Shown: positions 49,789-59,350, counted from the first letter of the stretch. The stretch: DNA of 64,000 bases from Streptomyces fodineus (GCF_001735805.1 NZ_CP017248.1:1364001-1428000); one strand, 5' to 3'. The notes: generated from the sequence alone by a model not told the origin. Program-made: numbers and translations.

Positions 49789-51012
49789 ATGACCGAGGAG
49801 ACCACGCTCACCGGCCAGGTCCCGCCGCCCGTGCGGGACTGGCGCACACCCGACCTGGACGGGACGGACTTCGACCCGGTCCTCGCCGGCCTGATGCGGG
49901 AGGGTCCGCTGACCCGGATCCGGCTGCCGTTCGGCGAGGGCTGGGCGTGGCTGGCGACCCGCTACGACGACGTCAGGCTGATCACGAACGACCCCCGGTT
50001 CAGCCGTACCGAGGTGACCCACCGACAGGTGACCCGGATGGCACCGAACTTCGCGCCCCGCCCGGGCTCGCTGGCCTGGGCCGACCAGCCCGACCACAAC
50101 CGGCTGCGCAAGCCGGTCGCGGGCGCCTTCACGGTGAGCGCCGTGAAGCGGCTGCGGCCCCGCGCGCAGGAGATCCTGGACAAGCTGGTGGACGGCGTCG
50201 TACACGACGGGCCGCCGGCCGATCTGATCGAGCGGGTGCTGGAGCCGTTCCCGCTCACCGTGGTCAGCGAGGTGATGGGCGTGCCCGCCGCCGACCGGGC
50301 GCAGGTGCACGCCTGGACCCGGGAGATCATCTCCACCAACGGGGCCGAGGCGGCCGGCCGGGCCAAGGAGGGCCTGTACGGGTGGATCACCACGACCGTC
50401 CGGGCCCGGGCCGCGAGCCCGGGCGAGGACGTCTACTCGATGCTCGGCGGGGCCGTGGCGCGCGGCGAGATCAGCGAGGAGGAGGCCGTCGGGCTGGCCG
50501 GCCCGCTGCAGATCGGCGGCGAGGCCGTCACGCACAACTGCGGGCAGATGCTGTACCTGATGCTGACCCGCCCGGAGCTGATGGAGCGGATGCGGGCGCG
50601 GCCCGAGGCGCGCGGTCCGGTGCTGGACGAGTTGTTCCGGTGGATCCCGCATCGCAGCTCGGTCGGGCTGGCCCGGATCGCGCTGGAGGACGTGGAGATC
50701 GCCGGGCACCGGATCGCCGCGGGCGAGCCGGTCTACGTCTCCTACCTCGCCGCCAACCGCGACCCGGCCGTCTTCCCCGAGCCGGACCGCATCGACCCCG
50801 ACCGCGATCCGAACCCGCACGTGGCGTTCGGCAACGGACCGCACTTCTGCACCGGCACGCTGCTGGCCCGGATGCAGACCGAGTTGCTGGTGGACACCCT
50901 GCTCGACCGGCTGCCCGGGCTGCGGCTCGCCGTCCCGGCCGAGCAGGTGCGGTGGCGGCACCGGACGATGATCCGCGGACCGCAGACACTGCCGGTCACC
51001 TGGTCCCGCTGA
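49789..51012 (+). CDS. Cytochrome P450
   Basis: 407 residues from an ATG at 49789. I-helix oxygen-activation motif reads 'IGGEAVTHN' (GGExxT variant), the ExxR motif is in 'LDELFRWIP', and the heme loop is 'AFGNGPHFCTG' with Cys354 as iron ligand. Length and motifs fit bacterial class I P450s (CYP105/107-like). No signal anchor, so soluble; it needs a ferredoxin and reductase, neither adjacent. It is monocistronic and convergent with the small gene of the sigma operon. The substrate cannot be inferred. Confidence 0.95.
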   Translation: MTEETTLTGQVPPPVRDWRTPDLDGTDFDPVLAGLMREGPLTRIRLPFGEGWAWLATRYDDVRLITNDPRFSRTEVTHRQVTRMAPNFAPRPGSLAWADQPDHNRLRKPVAGAFTVSAVKRLRPRAQEILDKLVDGVVHDGPPADLIERVLEPFPLTVVSEVMGVPAADRAQVHAWTREIISTNGAEAAGRAKEGLYGWITTTVRARAASPGEDVYSMLGGAVARGEISEEEAVGLAGPLQIGGEAVTHNCGQMLYLMLTRPELMERMRARPEARGPVLDELFRWIPHRSSVGLARIALEDVEIAGHRIAAGEPVYVSYLAANRDPAVFPEPDRIDPDRDPNPHVAFGNGPHFCTGTLLARMQTELLVDTLLDRLPGLRLAVPAEQVRWRHRTMIRGPQTLPVTWSR

Positions 51013-51114
51013 CCCTCCTGCCGACCAGGTCCAGGCCCGCAACACCCGGCCGACCAGCCCGGCCCCGCCGATCTCGACGCCGATCAGCCCGACCCCGCTG
51101 GCCTCAACCCGCAT

Positions 51115-51597
51115 TCAGGCCCGCAGCCACTCCGTGACGATCACCCCCGCACCCGTCCGCAACCTCAACGCAAACGGACCCGCCGGCGGCGTATCACTGC
51201 TGAAACGACCAAGAGTGTCCACCGCAACGGGCCGGGCGGCCTGCGGGCCACCGAGCACGTCGATACGCGCCGACCGTGGCGGCAGCACCTGGCCGATCAG
51301 CCCGTCGTCGGTGACCTCGACATCGACGGTGACCTCGCCCGCGCGGAACGTCAGCATCCGCGGTGCGTCGGTGACGCCCCTGACCGGCAGCGCGTCCACC
51401 AGCGAGTCGAAGGTCAGCTCGGCGATCCTCGCGTCCAGGTCGTGCAGGGCATAGGCGTCCAGGGCCAGTTGGCGCAGCGCCTCCGGTACCGGGTCGAGGA
51501 CCGCGGCCGCCTGGCGCAGCTCCTCCTCCAGCAGGGCGTCGGCCAACTCGTCGTCGCCGGTGCCCTGTCGCGGGCTCTGGTTGTCGTCGTCGTTCAC
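51115..51597 (-). CDS. Small acidic protein coupled to the sigma factor, possible regulator
   Basis: 160 residues from a GTG at 51597 that overlaps the sigma stop (GTGA). The first 75 residues are acidic and helical ('DELADALLEEELRQAAAVL', 'EALRQLALDAYALHDLDARI'); residues about 75-160 are a beta-rich domain ('LTFRAGEVTVDVEVTDDGLI', 'ARPVAVDTLGRFSSDTPPAG') like a small transthyretin-type or carbohydrate-binding fold. There is no TM helix, so it is not a classical membrane anti-sigma factor, but its coupling makes a sigma-binding role plausible. It could also be the substrate of the neighbouring proteases. Confidence 0.75.
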   Translation of the reverse strand: MNDDDNQSPRQGTGDDELADALLEEELRQAAAVLDPVPEALRQLALDAYALHDLDARIAELTFDSLVDALPVRGVTDAPRMLTFRAGEVTVDVEVTDDGLIGQVLPPRSARIDVLGGPQAARPVAVDTLGRFSSDTPPAGPFALRLRTGAGVIVTEWLRA

Positions 51598-52169
51598 GCC
51601 GCACCCCGTGCGTCCATCCGGGCCCGCAGCCGGCGCAGACAGCGCTGGCGCAGCGGTCCTATGCTGCCGACCGCGATACCGAGCGCGGCCGAGATCTCCC
51701 CGTAGCTGGGCGGCGGGGAGGACACCAGCACGCGCAGCAACTGCCGGCAGCGCTCCCCCAGTCCGTCCAGCTCCTGCCACAGGCGGCGCACCCGCTCGGC
51801 CCGGTCCGCCGCCTCCTCCGAAGCGATCAGCGACTCCTCCGGAGTCCGCTCCTCGCTCGCCCGGTCCAGCACCCGCGGGTCGTCGGTCAGGGTCAGCCGG
51901 GTCAGGGCCTTGAGCACCTTCAGGCACTCGTGGCGGGCCGTACTCGCCAGCCACGACGCGGCCTTGTCGGGTTCGCGGATGCGCCCCAGGTGCTGGGCGA
52001 AGCGGAACCACACGGTCTGGTAGACCTCGTGTCCGTCGGCCTCGGAGAGCCGGTGTGCGCGCACAACCGACCACACCAGCGGACTCATCCCTTCCACCAG
52101 TGCTTTCCAGGCCGCGGCGTCCCCGTCGACGGCGGACTGGACGAGCGCGCCGACCTCTGTTCGGTCCAC
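51594..52169 (-). CDS. ECF-type RNA polymerase sigma factor
   Basis: 191 residues from the GTG at 52169, which has AGGGGTGG seven bases upstream; an ATG at 52232 overlapping the subtilisin stop (ATGA) would add 21 residues. Region 2: 'DGHEVYQTVWFRFAQHLGRI' and 'AASWLASTARHECLKVL'; region 4: 'LGERCRQLLRVLVSSPPPSY' followed by 'GEISAALGIAVGSIGPLRQR'. The gene upstream (subtilisin) and downstream (small acidic protein) are in the same operon. A GGAACC at 52218-52213 upstream resembles an ECF -35 and could mean autoregulation. Confidence 0.9.
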   Translation of the reverse strand: MDRTEVGALVQSAVDGDAAAWKALVEGMSPLVWSVVRAHRLSEADGHEVYQTVWFRFAQHLGRIREPDKAASWLASTARHECLKVLKALTRLTLTDDPRVLDRASEERTPEESLIASEEAADRAERVRRLWQELDGLGERCRQLLRVLVSSPPPSYGEISAALGIAVGSIGPLRQRCLRRLRARMDARGAA

Positions 52170-52228
52170 GGATCCACCCCTCGTGTACGGCACGTCATCG
52201 TACGCCGTGGAGTGGAGGGTTCCGGACC

Positions 52229-53653
52229 TCATGCGGGCACAGCCGGGGCGATGACCGGGACCGGCCGCCAGGTGGGCGGCCGGAACGCCGGAACACGCGC
52301 CCCGCGCACCTCGGCGGAGTCCGCGGTCGCGGCCAGCAGCCGGGCGCGCGCCACGCGTGGATCGCGCTCCCCCTGCGCCGTCATGTGCGCCGCGACGAGC
52401 CCCGCGACGACCGGGGTGGCGAAGGAGGTGCCGCTCCACTGCGCGAGGCCGTCGAACATCACCTGGTCCGGCTTGGCCCCCGTGCTCTCCCGGCCCTCGC
52501 TCAACGCGCCGGTGTGGCGCGGGAACTGGCAGGTGCAGGGGTAGTCGAAGCCGAACCGGCAGGCGTCGTAGGTGGAGTGCTGGTACACGTACGGCATGGG
52601 CGTGTCGAAGCCGGTGAGGGCGCTGGTGAGGCGCTCGCCCGGGGCGTAGACCCGCACCCAGGGGCCGTGGTTGCTGAAACAGGCCTCGCTCTCGCCGTCC
52701 GCGCGCAGCGCGCCGACCGACAGCACGCTGTCCGCGTACTCGGGCAGGGCGGCGTAGGCGGCGGGCCAGAACGGCGTGTCACTGGCGTTGTTGCCGGCGG
52801 CGGCCACCAGCAGGGTGCGCTGCTCACGCAGTTCGCGCATGAACGCGTCCAGGCCGATCAGGCCGTCGCCGCTCTCGGTGGGCGTGCCCGCGGAGAGGCT
52901 GATGATGTCGGGCCAGCCGCCCTGGTCGACCGCTTCGAAGAGCCGGGCGCCGAACTCGGACTCCAGGATCGCCCCGGCGTCGTTCAGGGTGCCGCGGACG
53001 GTGATGGCGGTGTCGGGCGCGACGGCGGCGAGGATGCCGGCGATGAACGTGCCGTGGCCGACGTACTGGCGCAGCACGCCGTCGGCGTCGGTCTCGGCCT
53101 GCTGGGCGTCGCCGGTGGTGTGGGCGAGCGGCGGATAGGAGCGGTGGTCGTGCACGAGACCGGTGTCGATCACGAGGACGCCCACGGCGCTGTCCGCGTC
53201 GTAACCGCCCTGCGCCGCCGCCGGGTTGGCGGGCTGGGTGCGTGCGACGGGTACCGGCTCGTCGCCGGGGCAGGCGTTGACCGCGATGTGCACGACGTGG
53301 TTACGGCTCACCAGCCGGCGGCCCCGGCGGTCCTCGGCCTGGCGCAGGGCGCGCAGCGCGTGCGGGACGGTGTCGTCGCCGGCGCCCGGGGCGCCGGTAC
53401 GGATGCGGGTGACACCCGTGCGGTTGGTGTCCGGGCCGTCCCGGCGGACATGGTCGGGTACGAGGCCTTCGGTCGCGGTGAAGTGGGCGCGCACAGCGTC
53501 CTCGACGGCGCGGGCCTCCTCGCCGTCCCGGGCCAGGACGACCCCCCTCTCGTACAGGAAGTGGGCGTCCTCCTCCGGCCCCATGGCCAGAGGTACGTCC
53601 GGCATGGAGCGCTGGATGTGCTCGAACTGCTCGTGGAATCGCTGTGGTGCCAT
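52229..53653 (-). CDS. Subtilisin-like S8 serine protease, cytoplasmic
   Basis: 474 residues from an ATG at 53653 with GGGGGAGGA about 10 bases upstream. Catalytic triad D163 ('VLVIDTGL'), H200 ('VGHGTFIAG') and S410 ('SGTSFATPVVAG'); oxyanion Asn288 in 'AAAGNNAS'. There is no signal peptide and no clear I9 propeptide; the first about 150 residues are a distinct domain with 'HFLYERGVVLARDGEEAR'. Four cysteines in 'YDACRFGFDYPCTCQFPR' insert before the active Ser. First gene of the minus-strand operon with the sigma factor, and divergent from TPR-CHAT, 76 bp apart. It may be activated by, or activate, the CHAT protease. Confidence 0.92.
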   Translation of the reverse strand: MAPQRFHEQFEHIQRSMPDVPLAMGPEEDAHFLYERGVVLARDGEEARAVEDAVRAHFTATEGLVPDHVRRDGPDTNRTGVTRIRTGAPGAGDDTVPHALRALRQAEDRRGRRLVSRNHVVHIAVNACPGDEPVPVARTQPANPAAAQGGYDADSAVGVLVIDTGLVHDHRSYPPLAHTTGDAQQAETDADGVLRQYVGHGTFIAGILAAVAPDTAITVRGTLNDAGAILESEFGARLFEAVDQGGWPDIISLSAGTPTESGDGLIGLDAFMRELREQRTLLVAAAGNNASDTPFWPAAYAALPEYADSVLSVGALRADGESEACFSNHGPWVRVYAPGERLTSALTGFDTPMPYVYQHSTYDACRFGFDYPCTCQFPRHTGALSEGRESTGAKPDQVMFDGLAQWSGTSFATPVVAGLVAAHMTAQGERDPRVARARLLAATADSAEVRGARVPAFRPPTWRPVPVIAPAVPA

Positions 53654-53729
53654 GTCCTGTCCTCCCCCTGAAGACGGTGTTCGACAGTCAGAGCCGCGGG
53701 ACCACCGTCTGATACAGCAGGCCACTACC

Positions 53730-56342
53730 ATGCGACACGTGACAGCGGGAAGCGAGTCGGTTCTCGAGCTGCTGCCCTTGGTGTTCGCCGACCCGGGCGC
53801 GGCCCGGGCACGTGCGGAACAGGTGCTCGACGCCGGTCCGCCGCCCCTGCACGCCAGCGTCGCCCACCAGGTGCTCGGCATCTGGCAGCGGGACTTCGGG
53901 GATCTGCGGATCGCGCTTCGGCATCTGCGCCGGGCCCGGGCCCTGGCCGAGCGCGCCGAGTCGGCCGACCGCGAGGCGGATGTGCTCGCGACCCTCGGGG
54001 TCGCACTGGTGCACGCGGGGCGCACGCGGCAGGGACTCACCTCCTTCGAGCGCGGGGTCGCCCGGGGCAGCGCGCACACCCGGGCCCGGGTGCTGTACCG
54101 GCGGGCGTATGTGTGGTGGGTGCTGGGGCATCACCGGGAGGCCCTGGAGGACGTACGGCGGGCGCTGCCCGTGCTGCGGCAGCTCGGCGACGACATCTGG
54201 ACCGCGCGGGCGCTGACCCTGCGGGCCACCGTGCATCTGGCGCTCGGCGCGGTGGACCGGGCGGTCGCCGACTTCACGGCGGCGGAGCGGCTGTGGGGCA
54301 CCACCGGCCAGGAGCACGACAAGGCCGACGCGGTGGAGAGCCGGGGCCTCGCCGCGTTCCGCTCCGGGGACATCCCGGCGGCGCTGCGGCTGCTGGACGA
54401 GGCCGAGGAGCGGTACGCGAAACTCGGCACGCCCACCTACATGCTGTCCATCCGGCGCTGCGAGGTGCTGATGGCGGCCGGTCTCGCCCCGGAGGCGCTC
54501 GCCGAGGCGGATGCGACGATCGCGCTGCTGGACCGGATCGGCGGGCAGTCGACCCGCAAGGCCGAGCTGCTGCTGGCCGCCGCGCGGGCCGCCCGCTCGG
54601 CCGGGGACCCGCACACCGCCGTGGCCCGCGCCGCCGTCGCCGTACGGCTGTTCGCGGCGCAGCGGCGGATGTGGTGGGAGCAGCACGCCCGGCTGGTGCT
54701 GATCGAGGCGCGGGTGGCGGCCGGGCGCCGTTCGGGGCGGCTGGTCGCCGACGCGGCCGCGGTCGCCGAGAAGCTGGCCTCCTTCGGCTCGCCCGCCGCG
54801 CCGGAGGCCTCGCTGCTCGCGGGCCGGATCGCGCTCGCGCTGGGCTGGACGGCCGACGCGGAACGGCATCTGGCAGTGGCCGCGCGCAGCCGGTACGGCG
54901 GGCCGCCGCCGGCCCGGGTGACGGGCTGGGCGGCACAGGCGCTCCGGGCGCGCGCGGCCGGGTCCCGGCGGGGCGTGCTGGAGGCCTGCCGGCGCGGCCT
55001 GGACGTGCTGGACGACCACCGGATGACGCTCGGCGCCTCGGAGCTGCGGGCCCACGCCACCGCGCAGGGCGCCGAACTGGCCGCGCTCGCCCAGGAGGTG
55101 AGCCTCGCCCACGGCACGCCGCGCCGGCTGCTGGAGTGGAGCGAGCGCTGGCGGGCGACCGTGCTGTCCGCGCCGCCCACCCGGCCGCCCGCCGATCCGG
55201 CGCTGCTGAGCGGTCTGACCGCCTACCGGGAGATCGCGGCCCGCGCCGAGGAGGCCCGGATGGAGGGCCGTCCGGTGCCCGCGCTGGAACGCGAACAGCG
55301 GCGCCTGGAACGGGAGATCCGCTCCCGCACCCATCACATACGCGGCGCCGCCCCGCACGGGGGCGACCGCTTCGACGTGGCCCGGCTGCTGGACCGGCTC
55401 GGCGAGGCGCGTCTGGTCGAACTCGCCGTGGTCGACGGGCGGGTGCACGTCCTGCTGTGCGGACAGGGCCGGGTACGGCGGTTCACCGGGGGCCCGCTGG
55501 CGGAAGCGGTGGCGGAGGCCGAACACGTCCAGGCCGGACTGCGCCGGCTCGCCCATCCGGGCGCCGAAGCCCGGCTGCCCCTGGTGGAGGCGGCCGGACT
55601 GCGCCTGCAGGAACTGCTGCTGGGCGGGGCGGCGGCCCAGCTCGGCTCCGGTCCCGTGGTGATCGTGCCGCCGGGGGCGCTGCACCGGGTGCCCTGGGCG
55701 CTGCTGCCCGCGCTGCGGGACCGGGTGCTCAGTGTGTCGCCGTCGGCGGGCAGCTGGCTGCGTGCCCGGGGGACCGAGCCGCCGCCGGGCGGCCGGCACG
55801 TCCTGGTGCGCGGTCCCGGACTCGCGACCGGCGGCGCGGAGGTGCCGGAACTGGCCGGCCGCTACGGCACGGCGACGGTCCTGGAGGGCGACGACGCCCA
55901 GGTGCCGCGTGTGCTGGAGCACCTCGACGGCGCGGCCCTGGCCCACCTCGCCGCCCATGGCACCTTCCGTGCCGACAGCCCCCTCTTCTCGGCCCTGCGC
56001 ATGGCCGACGGCCCGCTGATCGTGCACGACTTCGAGCGGCTCGACCGCAGCCCGTACCGGATCATCCTCTCCAGCTGCGACACCGCCCGCCTGGCCTCCG
56101 TGGGTGCCGACGAACTCCTCGGCCTGGTCACCGCGTTGCTGCCGCTGGGCACGGCCGGGGTGGTGGCGAGCAGCGCACCGGTCAACGACGCGGCGGTGGT
56201 GCCGCTGATGCTCGCCCTCCACAAGGGCCTGGACACCGGCCTCTCCCTGGCCGAAGCCCTGCGCGACGCCCGCACGACCCTGCCGGGCGACGCGGTCCAC
56301 CAGGCGACGGGCTGGGCGTTCGCGGCCTTCGGGGCGGCGTAG
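53730..56342 (+). CDS. TPR-CHAT protease
   Basis: 870 residues from an ATG at 53730 (GTG 53739 also possible). Residues 1-540 are an all-helical TPR array with repeats such as 'AYVWWVLGHHREALEDVRRA' and 'GLAAFRSGDIPAALRLLDEA'. Residues about 600-870 are the CHAT caspase-like domain with catalytic His743 in 'HLAAHGTF' and Cys783 in 'IILSSCDTA'. No signal or membrane segment. TPR-CHAT proteins are regulated proteases in bacterial defence; the best known (Csx29) cuts a protein that restrains a sigma factor. A sigma-factor operon lies divergently next to this gene, but no CRISPR genes do. Confidence 0.93.
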   Translation: MRHVTAGSESVLELLPLVFADPGAARARAEQVLDAGPPPLHASVAHQVLGIWQRDFGDLRIALRHLRRARALAERAESADREADVLATLGVALVHAGRTRQGLTSFERGVARGSAHTRARVLYRRAYVWWVLGHHREALEDVRRALPVLRQLGDDIWTARALTLRATVHLALGAVDRAVADFTAAERLWGTTGQEHDKADAVESRGLAAFRSGDIPAALRLLDEAEERYAKLGTPTYMLSIRRCEVLMAAGLAPEALAEADATIALLDRIGGQSTRKAELLLAAARAARSAGDPHTAVARAAVAVRLFAAQRRMWWEQHARLVLIEARVAAGRRSGRLVADAAAVAEKLASFGSPAAPEASLLAGRIALALGWTADAERHLAVAARSRYGGPPPARVTGWAAQALRARAAGSRRGVLEACRRGLDVLDDHRMTLGASELRAHATAQGAELAALAQEVSLAHGTPRRLLEWSERWRATVLSAPPTRPPADPALLSGLTAYREIAARAEEARMEGRPVPALEREQRRLEREIRSRTHHIRGAAPHGGDRFDVARLLDRLGEARLVELAVVDGRVHVLLCGQGRVRRFTGGPLAEAVAEAEHVQAGLRRLAHPGAEARLPLVEAAGLRLQELLLGGAAAQLGSGPVVIVPPGALHRVPWALLPALRDRVLSVSPSAGSWLRARGTEPPPGGRHVLVRGPGLATGGAEVPELAGRYGTATVLEGDDAQVPRVLEHLDGAALAHLAAHGTFRADSPLFSALRMADGPLIVHDFERLDRSPYRIILSSCDTARLASVGADELLGLVTALLPLGTAGVVASSAPVNDAAVVPLMLALHKGLDTGLSLAEALRDARTTLPGDAVHQATGWAFAAFGAA

Positions 56343-56350
56343 GAACGCCT

Positions 56351-58060
56351 CTACGCCGATTCGCACAGCGAGGGCAGCGCTCCCCGGTCACCGGTACCGA
56401 GGCGGCTGTACGCGCTGTACAGATGATTGCCCACGGTCCGCACGGACAGGGTCAGCCGCTCGGCGATCTCCCGGTTGCTGAGCCCCGCCGCCGCGAGCGT
56501 GACGATCTGCCGCTGCCGGGCGGTGAGTTCACCGAGGACCAGCCCGGCCAACGCCGGCGTCCGCGCACCCTGGCAGCGCCGCACGAGCGCTACCGCACGG
56601 GTACGGGACATCCGCGCGGCACCCGGATCCCGGTGCACCCGCCCGGCCTGCGCCCGGGCCTCGGCCGCGAACAGCAGGAAGCCGCGCTCCTCCAGATCCT
56701 CGGCGGCCCGGTCCAGACCGTCCCCGTCCCCCCGCGCCAGCGCGTCGGCGTGCCGCGCGAACACACTGCCCGCGGGCAGCCGCCCGGCAACCCGTTCGGG
56801 ATCACCGAGGCGTACGGCGTCGTACCGGGCGTACACGCCATCGTCCCCGCTGCGGCACAACTCACCGTCGGCCAGGCGGAGTTCAGCGCGGCAACCCGCA
56901 TCGCCCGGCGCCTCCCGCAACCCCTCACGGGCCCAGGCGGCGGCATCCCGAACCTCCCCCCGCAGCCGCGCGAACCGGGCGCGCACGGCGGCGTACCCGG
57001 CCGGGAGCACCGCGCCTTCCGCCACCAGCCACTCCCCCACCGGGGTGGGCACCGGCCGCACGTCAAGCTGTTCTATCGCCCGTAGCAGGACCCGTCGTTC
57101 GGCCTCGAGGGCCGGTCCGTGGTCCCGTGGCGCACCGACCAGCCGTCGGGTCCGGAGCCGGCCGGCCGTGGCCCGCAGGGCCGCCCCGTGCAGGGGGTGG
57201 GCGAGGGTGACGGCGCCACCCTGGTCGTCGACGTGGATCAGACCGTCCGCCTCCAGACACTCCAGGACGTCCAGATCGAGGTCGTCCAGCGGCAGGGGCA
57301 GCGGCTCGGCGAAGGCCAGACGCTCCAGCATGTCCCGTTCGCCCGGGCGGGGGCGTTCGAGCACCGGCGCGAGTCGCTCCCGTACGGCCGCGGTGACCGG
57401 CAGCGCCCCGCGCCAGGCCCGCTCATCCGTACCGGGAACGGGCATCAGCCGCCCGGCCGTGCCGAGCGCGGCGAGCACGTCCCGCAGCAGCCGCAGATCG
57501 CCCCGGCAGATCCGGTGCAGGCGGCGCACCGTGAGCGGTTCGAGACCGGCCGCGGCGACGAGCTGGGTGATGTCCTCGCAGGACAGGGGTTCGAGGGCGA
57601 GCCGGGGCAGCAGCTCCCCGGTCCACAGCCGGGACACCGCGCCGGGCACGGGTACGCCGTCAGAGGCGGCCACGACGAGCCGGGTGCGGCCGTGCACGGC
57701 GAGCTGGTGGACGAGGGCGGCGGATGCCTCGTCGAGTAGCTGGGCGTCGTCCACGACGAGGAGCCGTACCCCGGACAGGATCCGCACCGCGCGGTGCAGC
57801 GAGACGGTGTCGGGCAGCAGGTGGGCGAAGGCGGCGAAGGGCAGGGCCCGGGCCTCGGGCGTGCCGGTCACGCGGGCGTGCTCGGTGCCCCGGACCGCCT
57901 CCGTGATCAGCCTGGTCTTGCCGTGCCCGGCCGGTCCGGTCACCACGATGCCGTGCCGGCCGGCCGCCCACGAGCCGCGCACCAGCTCCAGTTCGTCGTC
58001 CCGGCCGGTGAACGGCCAGGGCAGTGCCGGCGTCTTCGCGTCCTGTTCGTAAGTCCTCAC
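56351..58060 (-). CDS. LuxR-family regulator with N-terminal ATPase domain
   Basis: 569 residues from a GTG at 58060. N-terminal ATPase: Walker A 'GPAGHGKTRLI' at 42-52, Walker B 'VRLLVVDDAQLL' near 97-108. A long helical middle follows. The C-terminal HTH reads 'ELTARQRQIVTLAAAGLSNR' and 'EIAERLTLSVRTVGNHLYSA', a classical LuxR/GerE motif. It belongs to the LAL-like or smaller STAND-type LuxR regulators common in Streptomyces. It is convergent with TPR-CHAT (8-bp gap) and divergent from the metalloprotease gene, which it may control. Confidence 0.93.
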   Translation of the reverse strand: MRTYEQDAKTPALPWPFTGRDDELELVRGSWAAGRHGIVVTGPAGHGKTRLITEAVRGTEHARVTGTPEARALPFAAFAHLLPDTVSLHRAVRILSGVRLLVVDDAQLLDEASAALVHQLAVHGRTRLVVAASDGVPVPGAVSRLWTGELLPRLALEPLSCEDITQLVAAAGLEPLTVRRLHRICRGDLRLLRDVLAALGTAGRLMPVPGTDERAWRGALPVTAAVRERLAPVLERPRPGERDMLERLAFAEPLPLPLDDLDLDVLECLEADGLIHVDDQGGAVTLAHPLHGAALRATAGRLRTRRLVGAPRDHGPALEAERRVLLRAIEQLDVRPVPTPVGEWLVAEGAVLPAGYAAVRARFARLRGEVRDAAAWAREGLREAPGDAGCRAELRLADGELCRSGDDGVYARYDAVRLGDPERVAGRLPAGSVFARHADALARGDGDGLDRAAEDLEERGFLLFAAEARAQAGRVHRDPGAARMSRTRAVALVRRCQGARTPALAGLVLGELTARQRQIVTLAAAGLSNREIAERLTLSVRTVGNHLYSAYSRLGTGDRGALPSLCESA

Positions 58061-58155
58061 ATCGTCCAGAGGGCGGGTACTCAGTTTTGATACAGGGCGA
58101 CTTGAGTAGCCCTCGACTCAGGCGTGCGGCGCCGGCGGGCAGGCAGGCTGGCGGC

Positions 58156-59241
58156 ATGACCCGACGTCTCTGCTCGCTGCCGCGGCAGCCGGCCCCGTGC
58201 TTCGCACCGGGGCTGACGGCCGAGCGGCTGGGCGCGCTGCTCGCCGGGCGGCGGATGTGGGTCAACGGCACGGTGTTGCACTACTCCTTCTTCGCCGACG
58301 ACTCCGCCGCCTCGCTGATCCCGGCTCCCCGGACCGGTGAGCTGCGCCGGGTGCCGTGGGCCGGCGGCGAGGAGCAGCGGGACGTGGTCCGCGACGCCTT
58401 CCGCGAGTGGCAGGGGCTCGGCATCGGCGTCACCTTCGCCGAGGTCGGCGACCCGCGCGAGGCGGAGCTGCGGATCGGGTTCCAGTCCGGCGGCGGTTCC
58501 TGGTCGGCGGTGGGCCGCGAGGCGCTGTCGGTGGGCCGCAGCGAGCGCACCATGAACCTGGGCTGGGACGTGACCGGGCCCGGGGAGCGCGGCACGGTGC
58601 TGCACGAGATCGGGCACGCGCTGGGCATGGTGCACGAGCACCAGAGCCCGTACGCCGGGCTCCACTGGGACGACGAGGCCGTGTACGCCGAGCTGGCCGG
58701 ACCGCCGAACTTCTGGACCCGGGAGACGACGTACACGAACGTCCTGCGCGAGCTGGACGCCGGTGAGGCGAGCGGCTCGGCGTGGGATCCGCAGTCGGTG
58801 ATGACGTTCCCGTTCGGGCCGGGGCTGGTCCTGGAGCCGGAGCAGTACCGCGGGGGGCTGTCTCCGTCGGGCGGTCCGTCCCCGGCCGACAAGGAGTTCG
58901 TGCTGCGCTGGTATCCGCCCGTGGACCCCACGGGGCCGGCCGCGCTGGTGCCGTTCCGGTCGGCGCCGCTCGGTCTGGGGCCGGGCGAGCAGGCCGACTT
59001 CGCCGTCGAGCCGCCGGAGACCCGCGACTACGCCGTGGGCACCTTCGGCGACGCCGACACGGTGCTGGTGGTCTTCGAGGAGCGCGACGGGGTGCCGCGC
59101 TTCCTCGCGGGCCACGACGACGGCGGCACCCAGGACAACGCCGTCGTCCGCGTCCGGTTCGTCAAGGGCCGGCGCTATGTCGTCCGCGTCCGCCTGTACT
59201 CCACCTGGGGCTCCGGAGAGACAGCGGTCATGTGCTGGTGA
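58156..59241 (+). CDS. Astacin-like (metzincin) zinc metalloprotease without signal peptide
   Basis: 361 residues from an ATG at 58156. Zinc motif HEIGHALGMVHEHQSPY at 150-166, i.e. HExxHxxxxxH with the following Glu of astacins (M12A); the Met-turn 'QSVMTFPF' is near 214. 'EQRDVVRDAFREWQGLGIGV' matches the astacin-like N-terminal part of the catalytic domain. Residues about 260-361 form a beta-sandwich ('DFAVEPPETRDYAVGTFGDA'). The N-terminus is not a signal peptide, which is odd for an astacin and suggests a cytosolic role or leaderless export. Divergent from the LuxR gene. Confidence 0.9.
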   Translation: MTRRLCSLPRQPAPCFAPGLTAERLGALLAGRRMWVNGTVLHYSFFADDSAASLIPAPRTGELRRVPWAGGEEQRDVVRDAFREWQGLGIGVTFAEVGDPREAELRIGFQSGGGSWSAVGREALSVGRSERTMNLGWDVTGPGERGTVLHEIGHALGMVHEHQSPYAGLHWDDEAVYAELAGPPNFWTRETTYTNVLRELDAGEASGSAWDPQSVMTFPFGPGLVLEPEQYRGGLSPSGGPSPADKEFVLRWYPPVDPTGPAALVPFRSAPLGLGPGEQADFAVEPPETRDYAVGTFGDADTVLVVFEERDGVPRFLAGHDDGGTQDNAVVRVRFVKGRRYVVRVRLYSTWGSGETAVMCW

Positions 59242-59350
59242 CGGCACACGGGCACCACCGACCACACTCCGGCGCCGGGGGAAGCGGTCGCGGTCGTCAC
59301 CCACGGGGGAGGTGACGACCGCGGCCCCACCGGTGCGTCCATGGGCGAGG

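Noticed and set aside
49789-51012. Part of a secondary-metabolite gene cluster because of the P450
   Set aside because: No synthase, ferredoxin or tailoring genes are adjacent; neighbours are an amidohydrolase and a sigma-factor operon.
53688-56366. Antisense open frame across TPR-CHAT
   Set aside because: The plus strand shows TPR periodicity and both catalytic motifs; the antisense frame shows none.
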